Of a stretch of DNA of 64,000 bases, positions 43,411-53,619 are shown one piece after another. How positions within the stretch are numbered: position 1 is the first letter of the stretch; every line of letters begins with the position of its first letter. The notes beneath the pieces were generated by a model that saw only the letters and a program-made list of their open reading frames with translations, did no database searches and was not told the DNA's origin. Source of the DNA: Bettongia penicillata ogilbyi (Eukaryota; Chordata; Mammalia; Diprotodontia; Potoroidae); contig JAJHZJ010000696.1 of NCBI GenBank assembly GCA_023548195.1, positions 474,001-538,000 of the forward strand, in the 5' to 3' direction. Both the position numbers and the translations under genes were made by a program.

Positions 43411-43859
43411 TCTCCTGGGAGAGAAGAGACATTTTAAAAGCACACAGGATCCAAAGGACAGAGGTATTCATGTTAATAACAGTTAGCAATTAAGTTTCAT
43501 TCTCCCAGCAACCCAAAGGCAGAGATATAATATCCTGTCACTTGAAAGCAAAATGACTGTGTTGACGAACCGAGAGCAAAGGAGTGTTTTCCTACTGGGA
43601 GCAAGTCAGAACATCAACTATTTCATCATCTCCTAGCTGCTTTCTAATATTATCTTTGCCAAACATTCAGATAGCAACATTGTCCTGGAAACAGGAGTCC
43701 TAGTAGTGTGGGAAGCAAGCACTGGACAATCTGCCTGGAGACACCTGGGCACCACTTCCCTTCATCAGCAAGGCCCTGTAGGTGGAGACCTTGCCACAGC
43801 AACCAGGAATGTACAGAGGGAAGGCCCAGTCCAGACAGCTGCAGAGTCCAAAGGGAAAT
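43411..43859. other. Unassigned unique sequence
   Basis: Repeat-poor. Overlapping frames on both strands at 43,650-44,040 cross the G homopolymer and are unsupported. No gene claimed. Confidence 0.35.
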
Positions 43860-43875
43860 GGGGGGGGGGGGGGGG
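43860..43875. repeat. (G)16 homopolymer
   Basis: Sixteen consecutive G. Prone to sequencing and length error; can form G-quadruplex (known property). Confidence 0.95.
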
Positions 43876-44040
43876 TCAAAATTCTGCTTCAGCTCTACCA
43901 AAGGGAAGGAAAATCATTCACTTCCCCAAAGAAAATATCCCCATCCCCAAAGGAAAGAGGCAAAAATCAAAGTGTCAAGTCTTGGATTATACATCAACTG
44001 TCACCATCCAGGAAATCTGAGAAAGCAAAGAAGCATCTAA

Positions 44041-44132
44041 ACAGACACACCTCCTACCCCCATAACACTGTTGAATTTACAGATGAGCCAACTAAGGCAG
44101 AGAGAGAGAGACAGAGAGAGAGAGACAGAGAC

Positions 44133-44191
<59 letters not shown>
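44041..44191. repeat. (GA)n microsatellite grown from a SINE core
   Basis: Tract 44,099-44,191. The preceding bases, GAATTTACAGATGAGCCAAC then TAAGGCAG, are the antisense core-SINE sequence usually read as ACAGATGAGGAAACTGAGGCAG. The repeat therefore begins at the SINE's own AGGCAGAGAG site. Confidence 0.85.
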
Positions 44192-44193
<2 letters not shown>

Positions 44194-44689
44194 CACCTGA
44201 GGTGGATCAATGCTATTATCTATTTGGCAGACAATCCTAGGTGCCCATCATAACAATTTTAGCCTAGTAAATAAGATCTGAAATAATTCACCTCTCTCAA
44301 AATTCTGTCTTTATTTTATTTTGCTTATTTTTTGCTTGAAATATTATACCTGTTGAACAACCATGGAACACTAAGCTACTTCTGCTTCAGAAGAGATAAG
44401 GAAATTCTGGAGTGCAGCCAAAGTCAGAGAGAGGCATTGAATTAAAGGACAAGGAGAAATGGTGTTAATTCTCACACTTGGGAAGAAACGAGAAATTTTG
44501 TTGTGGATTTTGCAAGGACACCTTCAGGGAAATAGGGTATTTACTGAGTGAGAGCAAAACTAAGACAAAAATGCATCTCTTGCCCAGAAATCTGATCTGT
44601 GGAAAGGCTTCCTAGTTTGGGAGGAGGGCTGAGGAGGAGGGAGGGAGTTCTATGAGTTTTAATTTAAAGGAAGTCTCACTTTCAGAGGA
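44192..44689. other. Unassigned unique sequence
   Basis: No transposon or gene recognised. Confidence 0.35.
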
Positions 44690-44940
44690 AAACCACTGGC
44701 AGGGTGAATGAGGCGGCTCTGACTTCCTCTAGTTTGGCAGCCGGGTAAGGATTCTCCAGAAGCCACTCACTGTGGTTTGCCTCACTCCCTGATAATGACA
44801 GCTCCTGCTCCAACCCCCGCCCACGGAAAAGAAAAATCAGGACTCTAAAAATAAGGAAGAAGAAAAGAAGACCCATGCTCTTGTCAATGCCAGGAACTGG
44901 GAGGTTTGGACAAGTGCCATGAGATACCCTATTATTTATT
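44690..44940. promoter_or_regulatory. Candidate regulatory island (RUNX, GC-box, MEF2 motifs)
   Basis: Repeat-free. Contains a RUNX-type TGTGGTTT (44,771-44,778), a GC-box-like CCCCCGCCCACGG (about 44,814), and a canonical MEF2-type CTAAAAATAA (44,845-44,854). The co-occurrence within 85 bp is the only evidence. No TSS or open frame is implied. Confidence 0.3.
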
Positions 44941-44999
44941 GCCCATTTCCACCCCATAGGAAGCCAAAATAAAGACCTGCCAAAGAAAAAGGGGGAGGA

Positions 45000-45200
45000 G
45001 TAGAAGAAAAGAATGAGTGGAAGGGAGGAAAGGAGGGAAATACAGACAAACATAGTGAAAGAGAAGGAAGGGAGGAAAGAAGAAAAAGGAAGGAAGGAAG
45101 GAAGGAAGGAAGGAAGGAAGGAAGGAAGGAAGGAAGGAAGGAAGGAAGGAAGGGAGGAAGGGAAGGAACGAAGGAAAGGAGGGAGGGAAGGAAGGAAGGG
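45000..45200. repeat. (GGAA)n microsatellite and purine tract
   Basis: Purine-only for nearly 200 bp, with a run of GGAA tetramers from about 45,088 to 45,151. Peptides read through it (GRKE repeats; FLPS repeats on the other strand) are artefacts. GGAA microsatellites can be bound by ETS-family factors (established in other mammals). Confidence 0.95.
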
Positions 45201-45640
45201 TCAGGAACTGAGGATATAAATACAAAAATGAAACACTCCCTGACCATAAAGAGTTCTATAGGAGAAGACAACAGATACCTGGGTATGCACAACCAGAATC
45301 TCTACTCAACAGACACAAAGTGTTGATTGAAGCAACTGGGGATTTGGAGAAGCTTCATGTAGAAAGTGGCCCCTGAGTTGAGTCTTGAAGGAGATTCCTT
45401 AATCTAAGAGATGAAGCTAAGGAGCGAACATTTTTGAGGCAAAGGGACAAGGCAGTGTACAAAGGTGTGGAGCTAGAAGGGCGAATCAGAGCAATGACAC
45501 ATAGTAGGAAACCCAATTTGACTGGAATGTAGAGTCAATGAGGAGAAATAATGTGTAATAAAACAGCGGAGGAATGGTAGAACTGGGTGGAGAAGGGCTT
45601 TAAATGGAAAACAATTAAAGCTGATTTCTTCTAGAGCTAA
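45201..45640 (+). mobile_element. Ancient repeat 'family C', long copy
   Basis: GGAACTGAGGATATAAATAC, GCTTCATGTAGAAAGTGGCC, CTTGAAGGAGATTCCTTAATC, GTAGAGTCAATGAGGAGAAATAATG. Covers the middle and 3' part, extending further 3' than the copy at 28,668. Confidence 0.55.
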
Positions 45641-46451
45641 GGGAACCCCTGGCGTCGCTGAGTGACCTGAAGGTAATCGTTATATGAGCGGAGAGAAGGT
45701 GATGACTGGGAGAGATGTTGCTGGGAGTGTGAAGGGGCTGTGAAAGTGGATAGAAGATGATGCCAAGATCACCAGCTTGGGTGACATGTAGAATGGCAGT
45801 GCCCTGGACAATAATAGGGAAGTTGTGGTGATGGAGGTGGGAGTTACCCAAGTCCTATACCTTTGACCTTTGCCTGACAACATCCCTTGCAGGGTCTGAT
45901 CTGTATTATCCATTTACCAAGCACTGCTTCCCCTATGGAAAGCAATCTCCTACCACCTGTTTCTCTTCCTATCCATGTCTTACTCCATCACTGACCAGTT
46001 AAGAACAATTTTTCTCCAACCTACATCTCCCATTCTCTCATCCCCATCTCCTCCAACCCTGCTCCTCCCATGTAGTACTCCAACTCTGTCCAGTCCTGTT
46101 CTATAGTGAACAAATTCTCTTTCATTCTCATGCTCCATCCTCTAGCTCTCAAAGATGGGGTAGTCAGCATGTTACTTGTCCCTCACTGTCATTCCAGACT
46201 TTCCCTTAGCACTATCACTATGTAATCAGTAGCTTATGGTGGGTAGGACACAGGATAAGCTTTGATTGCTGGCCTCAAACCCCTGAGCAAAGAACCCCAA
46301 GGGATTTACTATCTTTTAAGAAGCTTCATACCTCTTTCAGTTTTCTCTGACTTTATTTTTTTAAAATTTAAAAGCTGCCAAGTAATCAAAAAGTGCCAAA
46401 GAATCTGTATAATATGTGCAAAGTCTATTAGATGTAAATCTGACCCTGCCT
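45641..46451. other. Unassigned unique sequence
   Basis: No repeat signature convincing enough to name. Overlapping minus-strand frames at 45,615-45,913 have no domain. Confidence 0.35.
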
Positions 46452-46663
46452 CAGACCTACTGTTCCTGGTAAGGAATTCATTCAGTCCACATCAGACTTT
46501 TTGGTCCTTGTGATGAGTTCATTCGGCCTTCGTCAGTCCTAATATTCCTAGAGAAGAATTAGTTTGCACTTCCATTTAAAGTGTCCTATGTGTTTTACAG
46601 GAAATTAATGGGGAAATTTGGAATGTCTTATGTGTTTCAGGGAGTCATTGGAAATCTTTGTCC
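46452..46663. repeat. Degenerate ~41-bp minisatellite
   Basis: Three diverged units of 41-42 bp begin at 46,452, 46,493 and 46,534 (each starts CAG, with ATTCAT/ATTAGT near the same offset). Two further units of about 41-43 bp start near 46,580 and 46,623 and share TCCTATGTGTTTT against TCTTATGTGTTTC. A possible sixth unit starts at 46,680 (CCTATGTATTTCTGG). Units differ too much for a recent expansion. Confidence 0.5.
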
Positions 46664-48640
46664 AGGCTTCCACTGCTTAACCTATGTATTTCTGGAATTC
46701 TCGGTGATTTGGGTCACCATTGTGTAACAGGAATGCAGAGGAAATTTTTCCGACATAGTTTCCCTATCTCTTTTGAGACCAAACTTTCTCTCTTAGATGG
46801 GGCTGGAAGGGTAAGAAAAAGAGGAGATGGAGAGAAATAACTTTAGATGTTTTTTCTTGTCTTTATTTTTTTTAGTTCATTCATGGCTTCATGAGCCTCA
46901 AGACAATGTCAACCTATAAAAATTTTGTAAATGACATTATTAAATTTTACAAACATGAACTTGGAAGTAAACATAATTCTATCCCCAGGCCCACTAGCCA
47001 TGATAGACCTGGAATATCATGGAAAACTATGAATTTCCAGATAGTTGAACTTTGCTAGGACTCTTTAGTTCAAACTTTGAAAAGATTGAGCCTCTTCGAG
47101 GCACCAGACTCTCTATAGAATTGGGATTCCTGATAAACACATTGAAAAAAACTCTAGTCAATTTTCTCTGATAAGAAAATTCTTTTATTTAGAAGAGAAT
47201 ATGAAAAAAGATAGAAAGAAATTGATATAATCTATTCATACAATAAAAAATAAGGGGTATATAACAAAAGTCCAAAAGTGTCCATATATTAAAGTGAGAA
47301 GTTGAGTGTATGCCCTGTTTTCCCTTTCCAAAATGTGAAGAAACTCTTCTGATGAACTAGAAGGACATCTGCTTATTGCCTGGTAGAAAATTAATCATTC
47401 CCTTGGAGACCTTTGCAAAGCTAATATTGGAAGCCCTGGAAACAGTTTAGGAAGTACAGAAGGGATGCAATTGAAATGTGACTCCTATACTTCTATTGGA
47501 GGGCAGTGGGGGACAGGGGTAAAAGGATTTCTATTTGCCTTGCATATAAGCTACTAACCCAGTAGGAAATAGAGCACTCAGCAGAGAGAAAAAGAAAGAG
47601 TGTGGGGGAGGAAGAAATTTCAAGGAACCATGGATTCAAGGGATAATTAGTAGTGAAAATTGGACATTAAGCTTTGAAAAGGAGCAAAGAACAACAGGTG
47701 AGCAATTCACTAAGTCAAGATTCTGTACCCTTCAACATGAGGACACCCTGAGAAGGGAAAAGACTTTCAGAGTCCTGCAGTATCAGAAGCTTAAGATTCC
47801 TTGACCACATATGGCCATGTATATGTCCCTTACTACCAATATACTCTAAACTTCTGCTCTTCCTCACTGATCCTATATGAATATGGGGACAATGTGCCCA
47901 CAAGTTAATGAGGAAAATGGTTTTAGCTACTGTTCTTGCTATGCTATCCCAGTAAATACCTAGTAAATAGTATTGGTCTAGTTGGTTCTACTGGTTAATT
48001 TGGTTAATCTACTGGTTGATCTATTGGTTAACAAAGATAAGTCCTCTGATGGGGGCTTATACAATATAGTTTTGAAATAAACACATGTGTGCCTTGGAAC
48101 CCAAAGTATTAACCACCACCTAGGAGAATCAACCCATGAATATTAGTGTTGAAACAGAGGTAGTTCCAGAACTGTCAACCATTACAGATGAGAAAATTGA
48201 AACCAAGGGATATTAGGTCCAATATTTAATATCCTGTTATCCAGAGTGCTTGAATGGCACCTGAAAGTCCATCTCTTTTTAGAGGAAACCTGGACATGAG
48301 GAAAATTCTGAATTTCCCTGTGGAAACACTGAATGGGGATATGAACCAAAGAAAATTACTTAGCTAGAAAGCCCACAGTTTAAACCTAGTCCATGGGAGT
48401 CGAGAACCTATATATGGGGCCACCAGTAAAGCAAACAAAATCCCTTTTCCTACCAGCCTGTTGAAATTTAGGTAGATATCCCCTGATTTAAACCCTGACC
48501 CTGACCCTATGTCAACATCAAGATGTTATTAACTGAAATGCTAAGCTGGATTTTTTTTTTAGCCCCTGGGTACCTGAAATACCTTCACAATGCATAGCTT
48601 CATTGACAAGGATTTTTCTCATATTTCATTCAGAATGATT
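46664..48640. other. Unassigned 2-kb stretch
   Basis: No transposon or gene recognised in nearly 2 kb, unusual for this window. It is AT-rich and lacks frames over about 63 codons. It could be an old LTR or DNA transposon I do not recognise. Confidence 0.35.
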
Positions 48641-48649
48641 TATGGCCAA

Positions 48650-48790
48650 ATCTACCAAACTATGAAGGGTACAGCTGATTTACTGATGAGGAAACCAAGA
48701 ATATAAAAGTAGAAAAATGCCTGTGGTCATAAAGTTGGGATTCAAATCTAGGTCTTCTAATTCCAAATCTTTAACTTTTAAAAATTAGAG
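48650..48790 (-). mobile_element. Core-SINE fragment
   Basis: TACTGATGAGGAAACCAAGAAT, GTGGTCATAAAGTTGGGATTC, AAATCTAGGTCTTCTAATTCC. Reverse orientation, diverged. Confidence 0.6.
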
Positions 48791-49049
48791 CTTCCTCTTA
48801 AAAAAAAAAAAAAGATAAATGAGAGTGGTTCTCCCTCCCTTGTCTGAAGAGGTGAGTGGTTATGGTAATCTTTGGAGGATAAAGGTTTTTAGGGGATTTG
48901 TTTTGGTAGCACTTACCAAATAAATACTTCATGGTAAAAAAAACAAAAATTACAAGTGAATGGATTGACTCCAGAGGTAATAGATAACTACTTCCTGGAG
49001 AACTTCAAGGGATAGCCAGACAGTCACTTGTCAGGTATGTTTTAGTAGA
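48791..49049. other. Unassigned, with (A)14 run
   Basis: A-run at about 48,800-48,813. No gene seen. Confidence 0.35.
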
Positions 49050-49320
49050 AATAATTCATCAATGGTTAATCAGAAGTGACTTGGAGCTGATACCAACTCC
49101 AGAGAGCTGCTTGTTAAATTTTCCATAGCAGCATTTGCACTTTGGAAATTGCAAATGCTATAAAAACAGAGGCTTTATTTACTGCTTTGCTGATTTCTTG
49201 ACTTAAAAATGAAGCAAATGCAGATTAAACTTTAAAGTGTGTCATGCATACATTTTTTAACAGACATTTACCTGCACATCTCTGCGGGGAACACTCTCTT
49301 CCAATAAACTATGATCTCTT
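49050..49320. promoter_or_regulatory. Candidate conserved non-coding island with inverted repeat
   Basis: Repeat-free, AT-rich and well ordered. AGCATTTGCA (49,130-49,139) and TGCAAATGCT (49,150-49,159) form a perfect 10-bp inverted repeat around a 10-base loop, giving two POU-like TGCAAAT cores. Additional GCAAATGCAGATTAA lies near 49,213. No open frame. Confidence 0.3.
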
Positions 49321-49535
49321 CAGAGACCTGTACAGATCATACAGTCCACCAAATTCTGGGTTTGAAATACTTTTAATTCTTTTTCACTACAACAGGTAAA
49401 GACTTGGGTGTTGGAAAGTCTATCAAACATCCCCTCTGGAGGAGAATATCTCTTCTCTGAATTCCCCTATCACTTTGTGGCTGAACCAATTACACTTGGT
49501 GTTTATCATCTGGCAGCCTTGTGTGTGGGTGGGGG

Positions 49536-49566
49536 GGAGAGACAGACAGACAGACAGAGAGAGAGA

Positions 49567-49616
<50 letters not shown>

Positions 49617-49656
49617 GAGAGAGAGAGAGAGAGAGACAGAGAGACAGAGACAGAGA
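49536..49656. repeat. (GA)n/(GACA)n microsatellite
   Basis: G-run, GACA units, then about 90 bp of GA. Arg/Glu-rich and Leu/Ser-rich frames are artefacts. Confidence 0.97.
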
Positions 49657-49679
49657 ATAGATAGAATGATAGATAAAGA

Positions 49680-49830
49680 GTATTTATTTTTAAGCTCTTA
49701 GTATGTGCCACTGTACTAAGCACTGAAGAAAAATATAAACAAGTATGACAGTGCCTGTCCTCAAGGAGCTTAATTCTAATGGGATAAGACTATATATAAC
49801 AGTGTCCTTATCTATAGTGAGAAGACTGGG
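49680..49830 (+). mobile_element. Ancient repeat 'family C' fragment
   Basis: TTAGTATGTGCCACTGTACTAAGC, then CCTGTCCTCAAGGAGCTTAATTC. First third of the family, well preserved. Confidence 0.65.
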
Positions 49831-50074
49831 AGAAGCATTGTGGAGGCCTGTGCCCTGGCAACATAAGGCACAAAAACCCTCATCTTTCAGAACTTGGGGA
49901 GTCAGATATGTAATTCATAAAGTAGGGTTATGACAAGGAATTTGTGGGTAGTTGTGGTCTGAGTTCTAACAAGATCAAGGGAAAAGCTTGCCTTTCAGAG
50001 ATGGGGGATCTGAGGATGGAGTCCAAGTTTTGTATGCTTAGTTGACTTTTCCTGTGAATATATTCTATCCCCCT
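49831..50074. other. Unassigned
   Basis: No recognised feature. Confidence 0.35.
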
Positions 50075-50175
50075 AACTAGATTATAATCTTCTTGAGAGA
50101 ACACCAATCACCTATCACTCACAGTACTGAATGCAATACCTTGCATGTAGAAAACATTTGGTGAATATTATCCAT
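50075..50175 (+). mobile_element. L2 3' tail fragment
   Basis: AGATTATAATCTTCTTGAGAG, TACCTTGCATGTAGAAAACATTTGG: a short, diverged L2 end. Confidence 0.55.
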
Positions 50176-50570
50176 TGACTTATTAATCCTTGTAATATCA
50201 TTTAAATTTGGAAACCACATCTCTGTTACTTCTTGTGAAATCTAAAGTGTCTCTATATCCTCTAGAATATTGTCAAGCACCCTTTTTTTTACCTTTGATG
50301 GTGTCACATCTGGAACTGTCCTAGAGGAGTTTAACTGGGTAGAGGAAGGGATCTATGAGGAGGAAAGGCAATTCATGGGATGGGGGCTCAAGAGATTTTC
50401 TATTTTAGTGATTTGTTAATATATTTCAGACCATACCTACTAGACTTCATTAAACCTAGGTGCTGCCATATGCAAGAGTATGAATGGAAGGCATGCTGTG
50501 AGAGGGAGGTGGTTACTCACAGGTAACTGGAGCACCACCTGGTGGTAATCAATATTCTATCATGTCCTTC
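50176..50570. other. Unassigned
   Basis: No recognised feature. T-run at 50,284-50,291. Confidence 0.35.
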
Positions 50571-50584
50571 AACTGATTAAATGA

Positions 50585-50940
50585 TTAACAGATCATGTGA
50601 CAGATTTTGGGTGAAAAGCCCTGCCTGGACCTCAGTTTCCTCATTTATAAAATAAAGGGTTAAACTAGAGACACACTTGTCTCACTTTCTACTAAGGACC
50701 CTCCCAGACTTAAATCATGATCCTACGATCTTATGAGCCATCTCACTGCTCTTAGAATAGTATGACCTAGGTTCAAATGCTGTCTCAGATATTTACTAGC
50801 TCCAAGACGATGGGCAAGTAGCTCAGCCTCTTGGAGCCTCCAGTTCTTCATCAGAAAAATGAGTCTTATGCCAAGCAGACCTCTATCACCCACTTCTTGG
50901 TTTATTATCAAATAAGTTAATAAACATAAAGGACTTTGCT
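50585..50940 (+). mobile_element. Two sense core-SINE fragments
   Basis: 50,585-50,725: GGACCTCAGTTTCCTCATTT and ATCATGATCCTACGATCTTA, THER-like. 50,735-50,940: CTAGGTTCAAATGCTGTCTCAG, CAAGTAGCTCAGCCTCTTGG. The first lost its head. Confidence 0.65.
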
Positions 50941-50944
50941 GGTT

Positions 50945-51235
50945 GAGAAGCACCACTTGTCGCTTGTTCTTCAGTCAGGTCCAATTCTTCGTGATCCCAT
51001 GTATCACAGTATACCAAGCCTTTTGATTCTCCTCCATCATTCAGTCTGTCCAAGCTTATGTTCATTGCTTCCATGACAATCTCTATCCATCTCCTCCTCT
51101 GCCATCCCCTTTTCCTTTTGCCTTCTGTCTTCCTCAGCATCAGGGTCTTTTCCAAAGAGTCCCATCTTCTCATTATGGGTATTTAAAGTATTTAAGCCTC
51201 AGTTTCAGTATTTGACTTTATGGTGAATAATCTGA
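50945..51235 (-). mobile_element. BovB-type LINE 3' end
   Basis: Minus-strand frame 50,886-51,173 reads MRRWDSLEKTLMLRKTEG then RRRWIEIVMEAMNISLDRL and EELDLTEEQ, recognisable as the end of the BovB ORF2 (MRR.DSLEKTLMLG, then M.MSL..L, then DLTEL). The plus strand shows CATCAGGGTCTTTTCCAAAGAG in reverse. The end of the ORF is unusually open but is only a truncated fragment. Confidence 0.88.
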
Positions 51236-51480
51236 AATTTTTTTTCATCAGTCATGTCCAACTCTTTGTGACCCCATCTGGGGTTTTCATGGCAAAGATA
51301 CTACAGTGATTTGACGTTTCCTTCTCCAGCTTATTTTATAGATGAGGAAACCAAAGCAAGCAGGGTGGAGTGAGTTGCTCAGGGTAACACAACTAGTAAG
51401 TGTCTGAGGCCAGAATTAAACCTAGGTCCTCCTGACCCCTGAGATGGCACTCTATCCACTGTACCACCTCACTATCTTCA
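51236..51480 (-). mobile_element. tRNA-type SINE with BovB-like tail
   Basis: CATGTCCAACTCTTTGTGACCCC tail, GATGAGGAAACCAAAGCAAG core, and ATCCACTGTACCACCTCAC head, in reverse. It sits immediately beside a BovB 3' end in the same orientation, and both carry the same kind of tail. Confidence 0.85.
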
Positions 51481-51865
51481 AAAACACCATATAAGTGTCA
51501 ATTTGTTGTTTTTATCATAAACTGTAGTCAGAAGTCTAAGAATTCAAGATCTAGATCTAGTCAAAAGGTGATGAACAGACCAACTGGGACAGATCCAAAA
51601 GTTCTTTGGATCAGTAACTGGAGATGAGACTGGAAATCCATGAATGCCCAACTAGAGAGGCCAAAAATGTCTCTGAAGCCAGGATGAGGAGGATGGAGTT
51701 TCCCTTCCAAAGTAACAGAAGAGTTAGAAATTTTTTAAAAAGAGGAATAATTTGAGAGAAAGATGTTCTAGAAAGGTCAACCTGAGAGCAGGGGAAGACA
51801 GAGAGGACAGGGAGAGCCTAGAGAAAGGGAGGTCTCAAGTATGAATGACCTTCTAATCCAGCCTC
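51481..51865. other. Unassigned
   Basis: No recognised feature. Confidence 0.35.
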
Positions 51866-52300
51866 CTATTTTGCAGATGATCCACCTGAGACTTGTCTAA
51901 GGTCATAAGACAGTGTAATGTCAAAGGTAGACTTGAACACAGATCCTTTGACTTTGGAGCCAAAGCTCTTCCCCCTGTGCCATGGCATTTCTAGTCTAAT
52001 CCATTGTGATATAGATGGGGGGAAGTAAAATTAAATCAGATTTATATAGCACTTCAAGATTTGTGAAATGCTTTACACAGTCTCCTTTGAACCCTATAAA
52101 AACCTGGTAAGGTAGACATTACAGGAATTATTATTGTCATTTTCAAATAAGGAAACAGGCTCAGAGATGATAGGCAAGCTTGGTCTCAAATCTGGTCACC
52201 TAATGTCTCTGTGCCTCAGTTTCCCAATATAGAAAATGAAGGGGTTGGAATGAAATCCCTACCAGCCCTATGGTTCCATTATAATGGTGGAAAAACTGAG
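51866..52300. mobile_element. Three core-SINE/MIR fragments
   Basis: 51,866-51,995: reverse THER-like (TTTTGCAGATGATCCACC, GGTCATAAGACAGTG). 52,020-52,165: reverse MIR (TTATATAGCACTTCAAGATT, AATAAGGAAACAGGCTC). 52,190-52,290: sense piece (CTGTGCCTCAGTTTCCC, GGGGTTGGAATGAAATCCC). Confidence 0.6.
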
Positions 52301-52639
52301 ACCTGGAGCTGTAAAAGAACTGATCCTTCATTGTACTGGGCAGCCTTGAGAAGAAAGCTGGGTTCTCAGAGGCTGCCTCCCATCTCTTTGTCCCTTACCT
52401 GCCCCAGAAGCCCAATGTGTCCTGCCAGTTTGCCTATGAGAGCATAGTGCCGTCTGCCAAGGGTTCCCTTGCTCCTGGGGGCAATGATGCCCAGCTTGGC
52501 CCCGGGCATGCCCACCCAGAGCATGCCTGCAGACCTCCCCCCACCCCCAGCCTCCAGCAGGCCTGGGAAACTCGTAGCTATCCAGCCTAAGCCAAACGCC
52601 CTCAGAGTCACCTGACTTCCTCCCTCCAACACTGAAGAG
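52301..52639. other. Unassigned, GC-richer unique sequence
   Basis: Noticeably higher GC than most of the window, without transposon signature. The minus-strand frame 52,366-52,701 (111 codons) has no recognised domain. No CpG clustering. Confidence 0.35.
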
Positions 52640-53560
52640 TCATCCAACTTAATTTCTCTTTGTGCAATAAAGCCCTGAGAGGAAGCTGTAATTGGCTGCA
52701 TTATGTAATGGTCCGATTAAAAATAGCAGGCCTGCCGCAGAGTACTTCCTTCCTTGGGCCTAGTAACCCTTGCTCAGAGGACACACACTGGTTACCCCAG
52801 CAACACCCAGAAATGACACTGGGGGAGAACCACAACAAAAAGCCCTTTTCTGGCTCCTTTAAGGAAGGTCTGGTTTCCAGCGAGCAATCGCAGGAAGGCA
52901 GAATGGGCAGCCCCTTAGCCATTCTGCGCAGATGCCCGTGACCTTGCCAAGCTGGCCCAGCAGGCTTTCATGGGTCTGCTTCCTTTTTCCCTTGTTTCTT
53001 TGAAAGACAGACAGAAAGAAAGGGGGGGGAGGCACTTCAACTGGTCATTTTAACAATTACACAACAAAGCCGAATGCTTGATTGAAGATGTATTGTAGCA
53101 ATCTTCCCCTGAAAAAGTGGGGTTTTTTTCTTCTTTTCAGTCCCCAGACTCTTCAAAAATGTACACTTGGCTTCAGGAATTATCTTTCTGTTCTCCCAGC
53201 TTATTAGAACTCAGGCTGTGGCTGTCCAGAGAATGCCTGATTGAAAGAGCAGGGCCTTCCCAAAGGAAAGCATCCCAGCCAGAGAGTTGAAAAAGAGAAT
53301 TCTCAGATGCTGGCTGAGCTGTGAGCAGGAATCAGAGAAGGAGACCTCTGTCCCAAACAGCAAAGGCTGCTCTCCTCTCTGCTGAGCAGGGTTGCTAGCC
53401 CTGCTTTGGCTCTTGTCCCTATAAACCATTGCCCTGATCATCACAGAATGCTCCGAATAGGAGCAAAACCCTCCTGGATGGCTGAGACAGCCCCAAATGC
53501 CCAAATTCACATAGGGATGATGTCTATTCTCCAAGAGTCACAAACACATATGATTTCATG
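52640..53560. promoter_or_regulatory. Candidate conserved non-coding cluster
   Basis: About 900 bp free of recognised repeats. Near 52,690-52,710 an inverted CCAAT box (ATTGGCT, 52,691-52,697) is followed within 10 bp by a perfect D-box/PAR-bZIP-type TTATGTAA (52,701-52,708). A second ordered AT-rich stretch spans about 53,035-53,210. Overlapping frames on both strands (52,660-52,941 +, 53,211-53,534 -) show no domains. Confidence 0.3.
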
Positions 53561-53619
53561 TGTCATCCATGCTAATTAAAGGATGTAAGATGTAACGGGA
53601 AGATAGACAAAGGAGCTAA

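Noticed and set aside
43706..44240. Overlapping 104-152-codon plus-strand frames as a gene
   Set aside because: They cross a G16 run, a SINE core and a GA microsatellite, overlap each other in three frames and show no domain.
44932..45292. FLPS-repeat frames on the minus strand
   Set aside because: Translation of the GGAA microsatellite in several frames; no coding signal.
48492..48508. Telomere-like CCCTGACCCTGACCC
   Set aside because: Only two or three CCTGAC units; not the TTAGGG/CCCTAA vertebrate telomere repeat.
46664..48640. Endogenous retrovirus or LTR
   Set aside because: I saw no gag, pol or env-like frame, primer-binding site, or paired terminal repeats; left unassigned.
50886..51173. 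95-codon minus-strand frame as a small gene
   Set aside because: It reads as the end of BovB ORF2, without a start context or upstream domain; a truncated LINE.
52366..53534. Coding exons in the GC-richer stretch
   Set aside because: Frames overlap on both strands, lack domains, and no consistent splice-site arrangement is visible.
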